From: Arcuatula senhousia
Taxonomy: Eukaryota; Mollusca; Bivalvia; Mytilida; Mytilidae
DNA: 64,000 nt
Direction: 5' to 3'
NCBI GenBank assembly: GCA_963971305.1
Contig: OZ020304.1
Span: 35,946,502-36,010,501 of the forward strand
Numbering within the stretch: position 1 is the stretch's first letter; each line of letters begins with the position of its first letter. The notes under the pieces were generated by a model, which saw only the letters and a program-made list of their open reading frames with translations, did not search any database and was not told the DNA's origin. A program made the translations under genes and the position numbers. Shown piece by piece: positions 36,501 to 47,000 of this stretch.

Positions 36501-39031
36501 AAATATTTACTTTGTTTGGAATTTGGGCCAAGAAAAAACTGAATACCATGTGTTAAACATGAACTTTGTATCAAGAATATGTTATCAGTATAATCATGAT
36601 AATAAACTATGGTCATTGATGCTTTTCTCTATATTTATAAAAACTTCATTGGCATGATTTTTTGTGAAAGACAGTACCAGCCTAGGTGTTCTGATGATCT
36701 ACTGTATCTTACCGACAGCAGCATGATAATGTGATAGAGCTTCAGCCAACTGTCCTGCTGCTAATAACTTTTTACCCATCGCTAAATGTTCTTCCACATC
36801 TTTATTTGCACAGAAAACACCTATAAAAGAAAATGTTATCACTAAGCCATAAATATACCAAATAACAAATATCTTTTCCTTTTTGAGCAAGATATGATTA
36901 GTGAAATAGTGGTGATGTAAGTTGGCAAATGTCTCCTTCATGTTTGATTTTTTTTTCAGGCAATCGTAACAACTGAGCAACTTACTTCCTTTAACACTAA
37001 CATGACTAAGGAGTTAATGTTTATAACAGAAAGGTACAAAGCAAGGTGTGACACTTTCAGCAGGAGACGACTGAACTTTTACAAAGCCCCCACCACCGAT
37101 CTGAATTCCAAGTAAATGACAAAATATTATCTCTGGAGAGGGATTTATATAAGCATAAAGCTTGTTTCCCAATCCAGGGTAAATAAATATGTTTAAACTA
37201 AAATATTATCTAAATAATTAAAAGTTTTTCTGACAATGGCATTTGTATTTAATCTTAATTGTGCAACTTGGTGAACTCTTATATGCAAGTACAAACAAAC
37301 ATAATTATGAGAACATATGTAGGTCGGTCATGTAGCTCAGTAATGTAGAAATACTACCAAATTGCACAAGACTGGAAATATGAAAGAAAAATAGTTATGG
37401 ATATCAAATACAGTGTACTTTAAATTAAGAGCTTTGCATCTCTCTCTTCCACTGAAAGCTCACATAGAAGATTTAAAAAGAATTCAATTCAATGGAACCA
37501 GCTTAATGTTGGGACAAGATAAAAAGGGATGAAAAGGTCGTATTTCCCTCCATTATCCAGCGCATGCAGACTTTTCAGAATAAGTGACAGAGCAAATGTT
37601 CTTCCATCCTATTTTGTGTTACATATACATATCTCTAGATCACTAGACTATGCTTACTCAGTCTGGGCTCCATACAAAAATGCCATATTGACAAACTCGA
37701 GAGTGTTAAAAAAAGAGCATTGTGCTGTTTCACACCATATACATGTAATATGTATAAATGTGTGTACAATGTATGTTGATATTTAATCGAAATAAATCTA
37801 TCTATCTAACCAAACAAATACCTTGCAGGTCTCAACAATCTAAGCTACCCTGAAAGATTAAGAATGCTAAAACTACCAACCTTTGCTTACAGACAAATAA
37901 GGGGAGATATGATTCAGAGCTACTTGTATAAGATTGTAAGAGGAAACTATGACCCAGATGTATGCTATTTCTTGAATCTATTAACAGCACTTTAATACAA
38001 ACAACAGGAACTTGGCAGGAAAAACTCTTACACTGTTAGAATAGTATAGTATGGAATAAACTACCTGATTGCATAATGCTCCAACCCTAAATTATATGTT
38101 CAACAGGTTGGGTGTAATAGCTCATTTGCGCTATATAGCTCATTTGATGGTATTTACATATGTAGTATCAAATGGACTATTTTTTTCATGAAGTAAAAAA
38201 AAAAATTTTAGATTTTCAATTTTTTGTTTGATTGTCGCATAAATGTATATATCGCTGATCATTTTTTGTAAAGAAACATGGTAGTTATTTCAAATGGTTT
38301 TTTTGGACATAGTCATGGAAATTTGCAAATTTTCGTAGTATCAATCAGGAAAACCATAAATATTTCAGGCCATCTTCTTTTACAGAAAATGTTGCTCATA
38401 ACATGGTCATATGCGACAATGCAACAAAAAATTCAAATCTAAAAAAATATGTTTTTACTTCATGAAAATTATAGCTCATTTGACACTAAATACCATCAAA
38501 TGAGCTATTATAGCGCAAATGAGCTATTACACCCAACCTGTTCAATACTGTTTAAACTTATGTTTACAACGGGGATTTTAGAGCAGAGATATTCGGAAGA
38601 TATGGCAATAGAAATAAATATACAGAAATGAGTGAGTCCGACAGAGAAGTGACAGCATTAAAAAGACGCTGAAAGTTCGGGAAAACATGCGTGAAAAAAT
38701 GGATGTTGAAGGAAAATTCAGCTCATAGTACAACTAAATTTATAGTTGACATTTCTACCGTTATCGCTCCCTTCAAGAGCGTATTACTCTGCTTAACTAT
38801 ATGCTACCCTCTTTTTTAAAACGGAATAATTACAAGAATATATATTTTTATCAAGTTGTAAGTGAAGAGAAATGTTCTTTTCTACATGTGTAAAATACTT
38901 GCTAAAAAGTTTTAGACTTTCACTTTTGGTTAGTTTATCTTACCAACTAAACATAAATCAACACCAAGTATAAGGAGAATGAAACTCCGTTCCAAACTTG
39001 GATAATTCCAAAGATATCTTAGCTTTGTCAT
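30525..39031 (-). CDS. DNAJC3: DnaJ homolog subfamily C member 3 (P58IPK), ER co-chaperone, eleven exons
   Basis: Exons in coding order (plus coordinates): 38944-39031, 36713-36820, 35918-36042, 35457-35531, 34735-34878, 33903-34084, 33100-33325, 32505-32625, 31978-32110, 31581-31726, 30525-30679. All phases join: 1503 nt, 500 residues, close to the vertebrate protein. Exon 1 encodes a hydrophobic signal segment (about residues 14-30) for entry into the ER. Exons 2-8 form the TPR array that binds unfolded clients. Exons 9-10 make the J domain, with HPD at residues 420-422, which stimulates the ATPase of ER Hsp70 (BiP). The Gly/Asn-rich tail ends FKFHFN like its vertebrate counterparts. Residues such as 'RRATVYLALGKSRSALPDLD' and 'RECLKLDQEHKEC' identify the orthologue. 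P58IPK is also known for restraining PERK/PKR signalling. Introns carry several repeats. The edges of exons 5 and 11 are locally duplicated (see findings). Confidence 0.95.
30680..30830 (-). repeat. Three extra partial copies of the start of DNAJC3 exon 11 (48-49 bp units)
   Basis: The unit, containing a splice acceptor and codons for about KRNRFDNGEDP, repeats with GGATC landmarks at 30646, 30694, 30743 and 30791. The most exon-proximal acceptor (ending at 30680) keeps the reading frame to the stop. Confidence 0.8.
34440..34625 (+). repeat. Partial copy of the ACCCCGCCAC-ended tandem repeat
   Basis: Contains 'gacctgtattttattgtact', 'ctgtgcaaaatatcattcaa', a ggacgg box and 'gtgtggcggtgtat', as at 28665-29275. 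Intronic in DNAJC3. Confidence 0.65.
34669..34776 (-). repeat. Tandem duplication of the 3' edge of DNAJC3 exon 5 (54-bp unit)
   Basis: Two copies of a unit holding the last ~13 codons of exon 5 (DAAI-x-ILSRVID) plus the donor GTAAGT, at offset 54 bp. The proximal donor (34734-34733) gives a frame consistent with exon 6. Confidence 0.8.
37500..38080 (+). mobile_element. Degenerate LINE reverse-transcriptase fragment in DNAJC3 intron 1
   Basis: 'LDYAYSVWAPYKNAIL' at about 37630-37680 and, after breaks, 'YPERLRMLKLPTFAYRQIRGDMIQSYLYKI' at about 37845-37935 are hallmarks of the region after the RT catalytic core of Jockey/RTE-like LINEs. Several stops and shifts show it is dead. Confidence 0.65.
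38104..38540. mobile_element. 437-bp MITE with about 57-bp TIRs and 5-bp target duplication
   Basis: The ends begin CAGGTTGGGTGTAATAGCTC and are nearly perfect inverted repeats through 'ctcatttgatggtattta'. TTCAA flanks both sides (38099-38103 and 38541-38545). No coding capacity. Intronic in DNAJC3. Confidence 0.8.
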
Positions 39032-39103
39032 GACTGGCTGCCACAAGAAACACGCATTACAATCAAAGTGATGCTGAGCAGAAATGAAACAACTGTGTAC
39101 ATT

Positions 39104-39122
39104 CGTGTTGTACCTGGATTGG
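39104..39122 (-). promoter_or_regulatory. ERSE-like ER stress response element of DNAJC3
   Basis: On the minus strand the sequence reads CCAAT, nine bases, then ACACG. The ER stress response element bound by NF-Y with ATF6/XBP1 is CCAAT-N9-CCACG, so nine of ten fixed positions match. It lies 73-91 bp before the DNAJC3 start codon. An ETS-like CCGGAAGTG follows nearby (about 39135-39144, minus strand). P58IPK is a known unfolded-protein-response target, so the placement makes sense. Confidence 0.6.
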
Positions 39123-39928
39123 TCAATCTTTTCACTTCCGGGTCAAATTTTGTCACGTTAAGATTCAAATTATTTTTTCAATAGAAATTTTGATGTAATT
39201 ATTTGTATTTACTAATGTCAAACTAAGTTTGATATAAAACGATTGTATAATGAAATAATATTCATTATTGACGAATTTTATTAATTCTCGTCTCAACGCG
39301 TACGAGACGAATTCCAAAATGGTTGACTTTGGTGTTTACATATTTTGAAAGAATGTTCATGTTACAATTTTAACTCTCCAATGACCATAAAAATGAAACT
39401 GTTAAGCCAGAAAGTAGTGTAGATAAATGTTTTGTTTGCATATACTTTTTTTAAAGACAACAATACGCTTTTCTCAAGAAAAGTTGGTTTAAAGGTAAAA
39501 TTAACAGGTAACTTATTGATTTTTGCAAGGTGATCAATTGGAAAAGGCTAATCGCTTACATTAAAGGTCTGTTAATTGCCCACACCTTTTTAGAAGTGTT
39601 CAATCAATTGTTTCATTATACTAAATAAAGATATGCATGCATAACAGGATATTTCACACAAAAAATCGCATTTAGGTTAACTAATCTAAATCTGAAAACA
39701 TGTTTAAACATGCCTGACTTTGTCATGTTGTTGTTGTTGAGTAAGTTCCTCTGTTGACTTCGGAGCACCCTGTGGAAATACAGGTAATTAAAGTTTCATT
39801 ACATAATACAGTTAATAACAAAATTTCAGTCACCAATATAAAAGTACTCATGAAGTTCCTGATTTGTTCACTGCGCTGCCCTTTTACTATGTGTAACCAG
39901 AGAGCATGAATTACTTCACAAAATTGAC

Positions 39929-40005
39929 ATGTCCTGACCGGGAATCGAACCTGAGACCTCTAGGTTTACAGTCAGGCGCTCTACCTCTGAACCAAAGAAG
40001 TACTT
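39929..40005 (-). repeat. tRNA-like (Tyr-type) sequence inside LTR 1
   Basis: The minus strand shows an A-box (TGGTTCAGAGG), an intact D stem, an anticodon loop CTGTAAA with GTA, and a B-box GGTTCGATTCC with a T-stem. The acceptor stem does not pair and the 3' half of the anticodon stem is altered, so it is not a working tRNA, but the internal Pol III promoter boxes are intact. The same block is in LTR 2 (about 40226-40302) and LTR 3 (about 40500-40576). Confidence 0.75.
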
Positions 40006-40225
40006 CCCTTGTTCAGGGATAAAGGCTGGCTATTTAAATCTACTAATTAATGTATGCAGGGGAGCAACCCCGTTACACTTCCCCCTCCTCAAGAGTCATC
40101 ATACGTACCTCAATGTATGACTCTTAACACAACACAACCCTGGCTAGGAATCCTTCTAACCACCGTGGGTTTTTTAGTTGGGCGCCAATGTAACCAGAGA
40201 GCATGAATTACTTCACAAAATTGAC

Positions 40226-40302
40226 ATGTCCTGACCAGGAATCGAACCCAAGACCTCTAGGTTTACAGTCAGGCGCTCTACCTCTGAACCAAAGAAGTAC
40301 TT
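40226..40302 (-). repeat. tRNA-like sequence inside LTR 2
   Basis: Same structure as in LTR 1. The T-stem has two changes (TTGGG/CCTGG) but the B-box is preserved. Confidence 0.7.
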
Positions 40303-40499
40303 CCCTTGTTCAGGGATAAAGGCTGGCTAATCTACTAATTAATGTATGCAGGGGAGCAACCCCATTACACTTCCCCCTCCTCAAGAGTCATCATACCTCA
40401 ATGTATGACTCTTAACACAACACAACCCTGGCTAGGAATCCTTCTATTTAGTTGGGCGCCAATGTAACCAGAGAGCGTGAATTACTTCACAAAATTGAC

Positions 40500-40576
40500 A
40501 TGTCCTGACCGGGAATCGAACCCGAGACCTCTAGGTTTACAGTCAGGCGCTCTACTTCTGAACCAAAGAAGTACTT
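40500..40576 (-). repeat. tRNA-like sequence inside LTR 3
   Basis: Best-preserved T-stem of the three (CGGG paired with CCCG, plus one G-U). The minus-strand A-box has one change (TTCAGAAGTAG). Confidence 0.7.
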
Positions 40577-41076
40577 CCCTTGTTCAGGGATAAAGGCTGG
40601 CTATTTAAATCTACTAATTAATGTATGCAGTAGAGCAACCCCGTTACATATGAATGTCAAATCAAAAGTTTTCTTCTAATTTCCTCAATGTCTTTCACTA
40701 TGTCTTCATGTTGCCCTATCACTCCTACAACTTTCAGAGCATCTGAACTGTCAAGAATACATCGCAGTACTAAGTATTTTGTTTTGATGTGTATTGAGAC
40801 TGTCACTTTAGTGGTATTTTCAAAATGTTTCTGATAAAACAAGTTTTAGATGGTATAGACACTGTCTTGATTGTTCACTGCTATAATTTTTTTCAGTGAA
40901 GCTTTTGTCAGTAAATAGGCCTGAGCACAATCTTGTTGAGATGTTAGCTCCATTGAATTTCTTTATATTAACCTTCTATAACCGCTCAACGAGATTAGAT
41001 ACATTAATTGCTGCTACATTGTCATGATTGTAAATGCCATAACTTGTATTGTAGTGCTGAAAGGTGATAAGTGACA

Positions 41077-44000
41077 ATGGCAACCCAGATGATGTATGCG
41101 CCCATGCAGGACCATTCTGTATCTTATATGAATGGTGGTAATGTAGGGCACGCTGCTAAAGGAAATGGAAGAAGTTTTGCCTTTAGAAAAAGATATGAAA
41201 GAGTAGATTGGAGAAAAATTTCATCTGTAGACTTGGATCACATTTCAAGAACTCTGGATTTCAATGCTTTACAGGAAAATATCTTGAATATAACATTCTG
41301 CAACATAGAGGCTGAATTGGTAAAACATTTTAATGCTATTTTTATAATTTTACTAAATTTGCTGTTTTGAAACTGTTCTTAATATACTGACTTGATTGAT
41401 TATAATTGCAATAATAAAAATGTGCAACTATTTTATGGAAAGTATATCTAAATTTATGCAATAGTGATATCATATGTATTTACTTAAAATTGAGGGTGTG
41501 CAGTATATAGACCAAGTATACGTACTTGATATTAAAATGTTCTTATTTATTTCTTGCAGGATCTGCGCACTATTGACCCCAATTTTGTAAAACTATTCAA
41601 GTTATCACAGTTAACTATTGAATATTTATTGGTAAGACTACAATAGATAGACATGATAGATTGACAAAGTAATTATTGGATATTTTTAATAGAGGATATA
41701 AATAGATGTTATACAATTATAGCTTTAGTATGAGGTCGATACAGATAAGATAAGATAAGATAAGATAAATTTATTAAGTCCAATTAAGGGCCCAAGAGGG
41801 CATGATGACAAAACATAACAATTACAATTAATTGATGATAGAACATGATACAAGAATATATCGACCAAACAGATCCATATTGACCGAGAATGCAGTTCGA
41901 GGTCGATATGCATAGATCTGTTGGTTGATATATTCTTGTATTGACCGAACCAAAAGCTATAATTGTTATATTATTAATCATAAATTGTTGTTAATTTGAA
42001 ATTAAAATGTTTTACCATATTACAGTTTTTGATCTTATGATACATAGATATTTCATTCTGACAAATTTCCACATAAATAAATTACTATCAAAATACAATA
42101 AAACTATTTTCTTTATAATATTTTGACTTCAAATATTTCTCAATCACTACATTATTATTTGTTTTTTGTTGAATAGAAAAATTATTGAAAGGATACATTT
42201 GTCATGTGATTCAATTTCTGGAATTTTCAAAATCTATTTTTAGTAACGTGCTGTATAGATATATGCAGTATTAAAAAATATCGCTTGAAAATTCTATTTT
42301 TAGGAATATTATATGTACCCAAAGAAATACAAACTGACCATGTGGTATTGTTCAACCAATCAAAATAAAGAAATTCAATGTGATTAATAATATTAATACA
42401 ATATATACAAATCATTGGCAGTTTAAAAATCCACAATTGAAAACAACCAGTCTGTGTAATTCATCTTAGTCTTCTTGGTTACAGCATGTACACTGTTTTA
42501 AATAAAAAGTAATTATACCCCACGCAACGAAGTTGCGAAGGGTATAATGTTTTTGACTGGTCCGTCCGTCCGTCCGTCAGTCTGTGATCAAAGTTTGTAA
42601 TCGCAACTCCTCTTAAACTACTGAACAGAATTTAACAAAACTTGGTATGCAAGAAGAACACCATATGTAGTTGTGCATGTTACCGGGAATTTTTGATTCG
42701 CAAATTTTTGTGGGAGTTATGGCCCTTTGGACTTAGAAATTTGCAGAAAATCATGATTACAGTTTGTAATCGCAACTCCTCTTAAACTACTGAACAGAAT
42801 TTAACGAAACTTGGTATACAAGAAGAACACCATATGTAGTTGTGCATATTACCGGGAATTTTCGATTCGCAAATTTTTGTGGGAGTTATGGCCCTTTGGA
42901 CTTAGAAATTTGCAGAAAATCATGATTACAGTTTGTAATCGCAACTCCTCTTAAACTACTGAACAGAATTTAACGCAACTTGGTATGCAAGAAGAACACC
43001 ATATGTAGTTGTGCATGTTACCGGGAATTTTTGATTCGCAAATTTTTGTGGGAGTTATGGCCCTTTGGACTTAGAAATTTGCAGAAAATCATGATTACAG
43101 TTTGTAATTGCAACTCCTCTTAAACTACTGAACAGAATTTAACGAAACTTGGTATGCAAGAAGAACACCATATGTAGTTGTGCATATCACCAGGAATTTT
43201 TTATCCCCAAAGTTTTGTGGGTGTTATGGCCCTTTTGACTTAGAAATTTGACATAACTTTGTGATGATACATGTATTCAAATACTTGCACATTCACTTTT
43301 ACAACCATTCAATATTATTGATTCCTGTAGCTCGATACTAATTCGTCAAGGATAACATTGATAGTCCAAAAGCCGAACGCGTGGGGTATGTGAGCGTGCT
43401 CACTAAGGTTCTTTCATTAAAAAATATTCTATCAGAAAGAAAATGAAATAGAAATGTAGGAATAGGTTTCGTGATATTAAAAATCAAGTACAAACATGTA
43501 CTTCATTCAGACTAAATTGTTTGTTACTTTCAAAAACTCCCAAGAAAATATATTTATGGTTGCAAGAACAAACTCTACATTATTTATAATCAATTTTATT
43601 TTGATTTGGGTTTCTTTCAGCACTCACAGGAATATTTAACAAATGTTGTTAATTCATTTGAAGAAAAGATTAAAGCTGCTCAAGAAGTATGTACTTATCT
43701 ATCAGTGCCTAAATGTTCAGTTGTTGTAGCATTTTAAGTTGCATACACCTGTCTATTTCCTTAATATACTAGTAGTATTTACATGTACATGACTTTTTTC
43801 AAAACAACTCTTTATTACAACTTTATGTAACATGAGATGTAAAAATGTGTATTTTTGTTACATGATGTTGACAAGATAAATTCTTTATTTTTATTTCTCC
43901 AGACAACTCTAAAAGTTCTGTACATGTGTTCAAGAGATCATACACTTTTATATACAAGCAATAATAGTAGAATTGCTATTAAGGCCAAATCAAAAAATAA

Positions 44001-47000
44001 ATGTGTTTCTGGTTTCCCTACCTACCCTAGATTTTTATTGCCATTTTTAGCTCACCTGGCCAAAGGCCATGTGAGCTATTGCCATCACTTGGCGTCCGTC
44101 GTCGTCGTCCGTCGTCGTCGTCCGTCGTCGTCGTTAACTTTTCTTCAAACTTCTTCTCCTCTGAAACGGCTGCACAGATTCAAACCAAATTTGGTCTGGT
44201 GGTACTTTAGGGTATCCCCCACAGAACTGATGTGGGGATTTTTGATTCGTCAAAAAACATGGCCGCCGTTGCTAAAAATAGACCAGGGGGGTCAGACTAC
44301 TGTTTTTGGCTTGTAAATCAAAAAGTATAAGAGATAGATGAAATCTGATGCCACGTTACTGCTTCAGCATCAAAAGCTCTACAAAAGTCTCCATTGAGTC
44401 GAAGTTGTCAGATGACCCCTTATGGGAGTTACGGCCCCTTAAAGGTGAAAAATAGCATTTTTTCATGTTTTTGGCCTATGGAATGAAAACTATTGCAGAT
44501 AGAGAGAAGCTGTTGCTTGCTTAAATGTTCAGCTCATTTAGCTCTACAAAAGTCTCCATAAGGTCAAAGTTGTCAGATGACCCCTTATAGGGGTTATGGC
44601 CCCTTAAAGGTAAAAAATAGAGTTTTTGGCCTATAGAATGAAAACTATTAAAGATAGAGAAAAGCTGTTGCTTGCTTAAATGTTCAGATTGTTTAGCTCT
44701 ACACAAGCCTCCATAGGGTCGAAGTTGTCAGATGACCCCTTATAGGGGTTATGGCCCCTTAAAGGCAAAAAATAGAGTTTTTGGCCTATAGAATGAAAAC
44801 TATTGCAGATAGAGAAAAGCTGTTGCTTGCTTAAATGTTCAGCTCGTTTAGCTCTACAAAAGTCTCCATATGGTCGAAGTTGTCAGATGACCCCTTATAG
44901 TGGTTATGGCCCCTTAAAGGCAAAAAATAGTGTTTTTGTCCTAAAGAAAGAAAACTTTTGCAGATAGAGAAAAGATGTTGCTTGCTTAAATGTTCAGCTT
45001 AATTAGCTCTACAAAAGTCTTTTTAAGGTCGAAGTTGTCAAATGACCCCTTTAAGGGGTTATGGCCCTTTAAAGGTGAAAAATAGTGTTTTTTGCTTTGG
45101 AATGAAAACTATTGCTGATAGAGAAAAGCTTTTTATTGCTTAAACATTCAGCTCATTTAGCTATACAAAAGTCTTCAAAGGGTTGACATTAAGACCAGGT
45201 GAGCGATTCAGGCTCCTGGGAGCCTCTTGTTGCTAAAGCACCTTTAAACATGAATTTACTTCCCATTAACTAAAGGCAAAAAAATAAAATAATAAGAAAA
45301 ATACTGCCTACCTGCCAACCCTATTTTTTTCGCATGAAACCAGAAACACATTTTTTTTGTGTGCGTTCTGTTAAGTGGAATTGCCATACAGAGCTCTAGA
45401 GGCTTCAATTTGTACAAACATTAATACACAGATTTTAAAATGTTATACAAAATATATAGCTTAAAAAGATATTTTAAACAGAATGAAATCAAAGTATGAT
45501 AAAGCATAATAATGGCTATTTCATATTGTGCAGTATTTGCAGAGTATAAAAACACTCTTGTCATTTTTTTTTGCTTATTATAACAGTTGAAATACTTTAA
45601 TATTTTCTCACTTTTTTAAGGAATGTGCAAAAACAAAAGAAGAGTTGGAAAGAGAGAAAAAAGAACTTGCTGATGTAAAGAAGGAAAGTCACAAAAGAAA
45701 GAAGCTACTAATAGCACAACAGCATATGATTCATGCAGGATCAGGGAGTTATAACAAGGTTACCAAGGAAAACATTTATAACTTAGTGGTTTCATTATTT
45801 CTCATGGGGTACCAATTATGGAGATGATAATCAATCATGGAAATAAGAATCATATGAAGTTTTGATTTTTATCAATTACTCGTATAAGCATGTACTTTAA
45901 ACAAAAGAATTTTAAAAAATCCCAATTACATGTACATGTCTTTTATGGGGAAACCACCAAACTTGATTTCAATTAAAATAAATGAATACATAATACACAT
46001 GCACACAATGGTATTTATAAGGTAAGAGGAAGTAAAACCAAATAAATGTAGCATTGTCACATGTAAAAATATACAATTGTGGCCTTCTATAAAGAGATCC
46101 ATCCCTAATTGTAGTCCTTAGGGGAATAGTTGTTTCCCAGTGGAATTACAATTCAGGATGTTTCCATCTAGAGAGGGACACCATTGTTTTATTATATCTA
46201 TTTATTTTAATAAACGTCTTATGGTTAATCTGGTGACATCACAATATTTATTATTGATTTATTCAACAAGAGTGGACCAAATAGGGATGTTTGCTCCAAA
46301 ATGTAAACAAAACAGAAATACAACCTATTGTTTCCCTGCTTTGTTTACATTTTGTCAGTTTTGGAATATTTTTTTGATCACATGACTGTAAAAGCAAGTC
46401 AAATTATTTACCATAGATATGATATAAATTTCTTTTATTTATATTTTAATAATTCATGATGGTTAAAAAAACCTGTGTTTTATTTTTTTAGTGTCCATTT
46501 TGTTCCAAAGCCTTCCTCAACAACACATTCCTTCAATCACACATTAGTAGAAGACATGCTGAGTACTCTGGAAAGGCAGCTTCCATTGCTGCTACAGCCA
46601 ATGAGAAACAAGTGATTGCAGATTCCCCTGTCCTGAAAGAGCTACAAGCAAGGCTAGAGGCAACAGAAGCACAGTTACAACAAGAAAGATTTTCTGTAAG
46701 TTTTCTGCAGTAAACTAAGAATGAGGGTCACACCATGAAAAAAGTAATGTCACTTGTATCATAAAAAATATTGATTTCAGCTAGGGCAATACACCTGAAA
46801 CAAGTTATTATAATGACTTTCCTTTAGAAAATAAACTATTTTTCTGTATGAAAAATATTATAATCAGTTTCCTAACTGAATAAAATATTTTTCATACAGA
46901 AAAATAGTTTAAACCCAAACAAGTTTATTATTTTTTCCTTAGAAAGTAAAATATTTTTTGTCACCTATATTTCACAGTAAAATGTAAAAATTTCTTTAAT

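Larger units (their letters stand above)
39892..40648 (-). mobile_element. TRIM-type miniature LTR retrotransposon, LTR-int-LTR-int-LTR
   Basis: Three LTRs (39892-40077, 40189-40369, 40463-40648; 181-186 bp) begin TGTAAC and end GTTACA (ATTACA/TGTAAT in one). Read on the minus strand, one base after an LTR comes TGGCGCCCAAC, which matches a tRNA-Lys primer-binding site. Just before the next LTR is the polypurine tract GAGGAGGGGGAAG. The internal regions are only 111 and 93 bp with no coding. TATG repeats flank the whole array (39888-39891 and 40649-40652). It lies in the space between the divergent DNAJC3 and DZIP1-family genes and must be mobilised by an autonomous Ty3-like element in trans. 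Confidence 0.85.

Noticed and set aside
39929..40005. A functional tRNA-Tyr gene
   Set aside because: The acceptor stem does not pair and the 3' anticodon stem is changed. The block recurs identically placed in three LTRs.
43855..44316. 153-codon open frame as a gene
   Set aside because: It runs from an intron into the left end of the 44049-45230 repeat and through the cgtcgtcgt run. No family resemblance.
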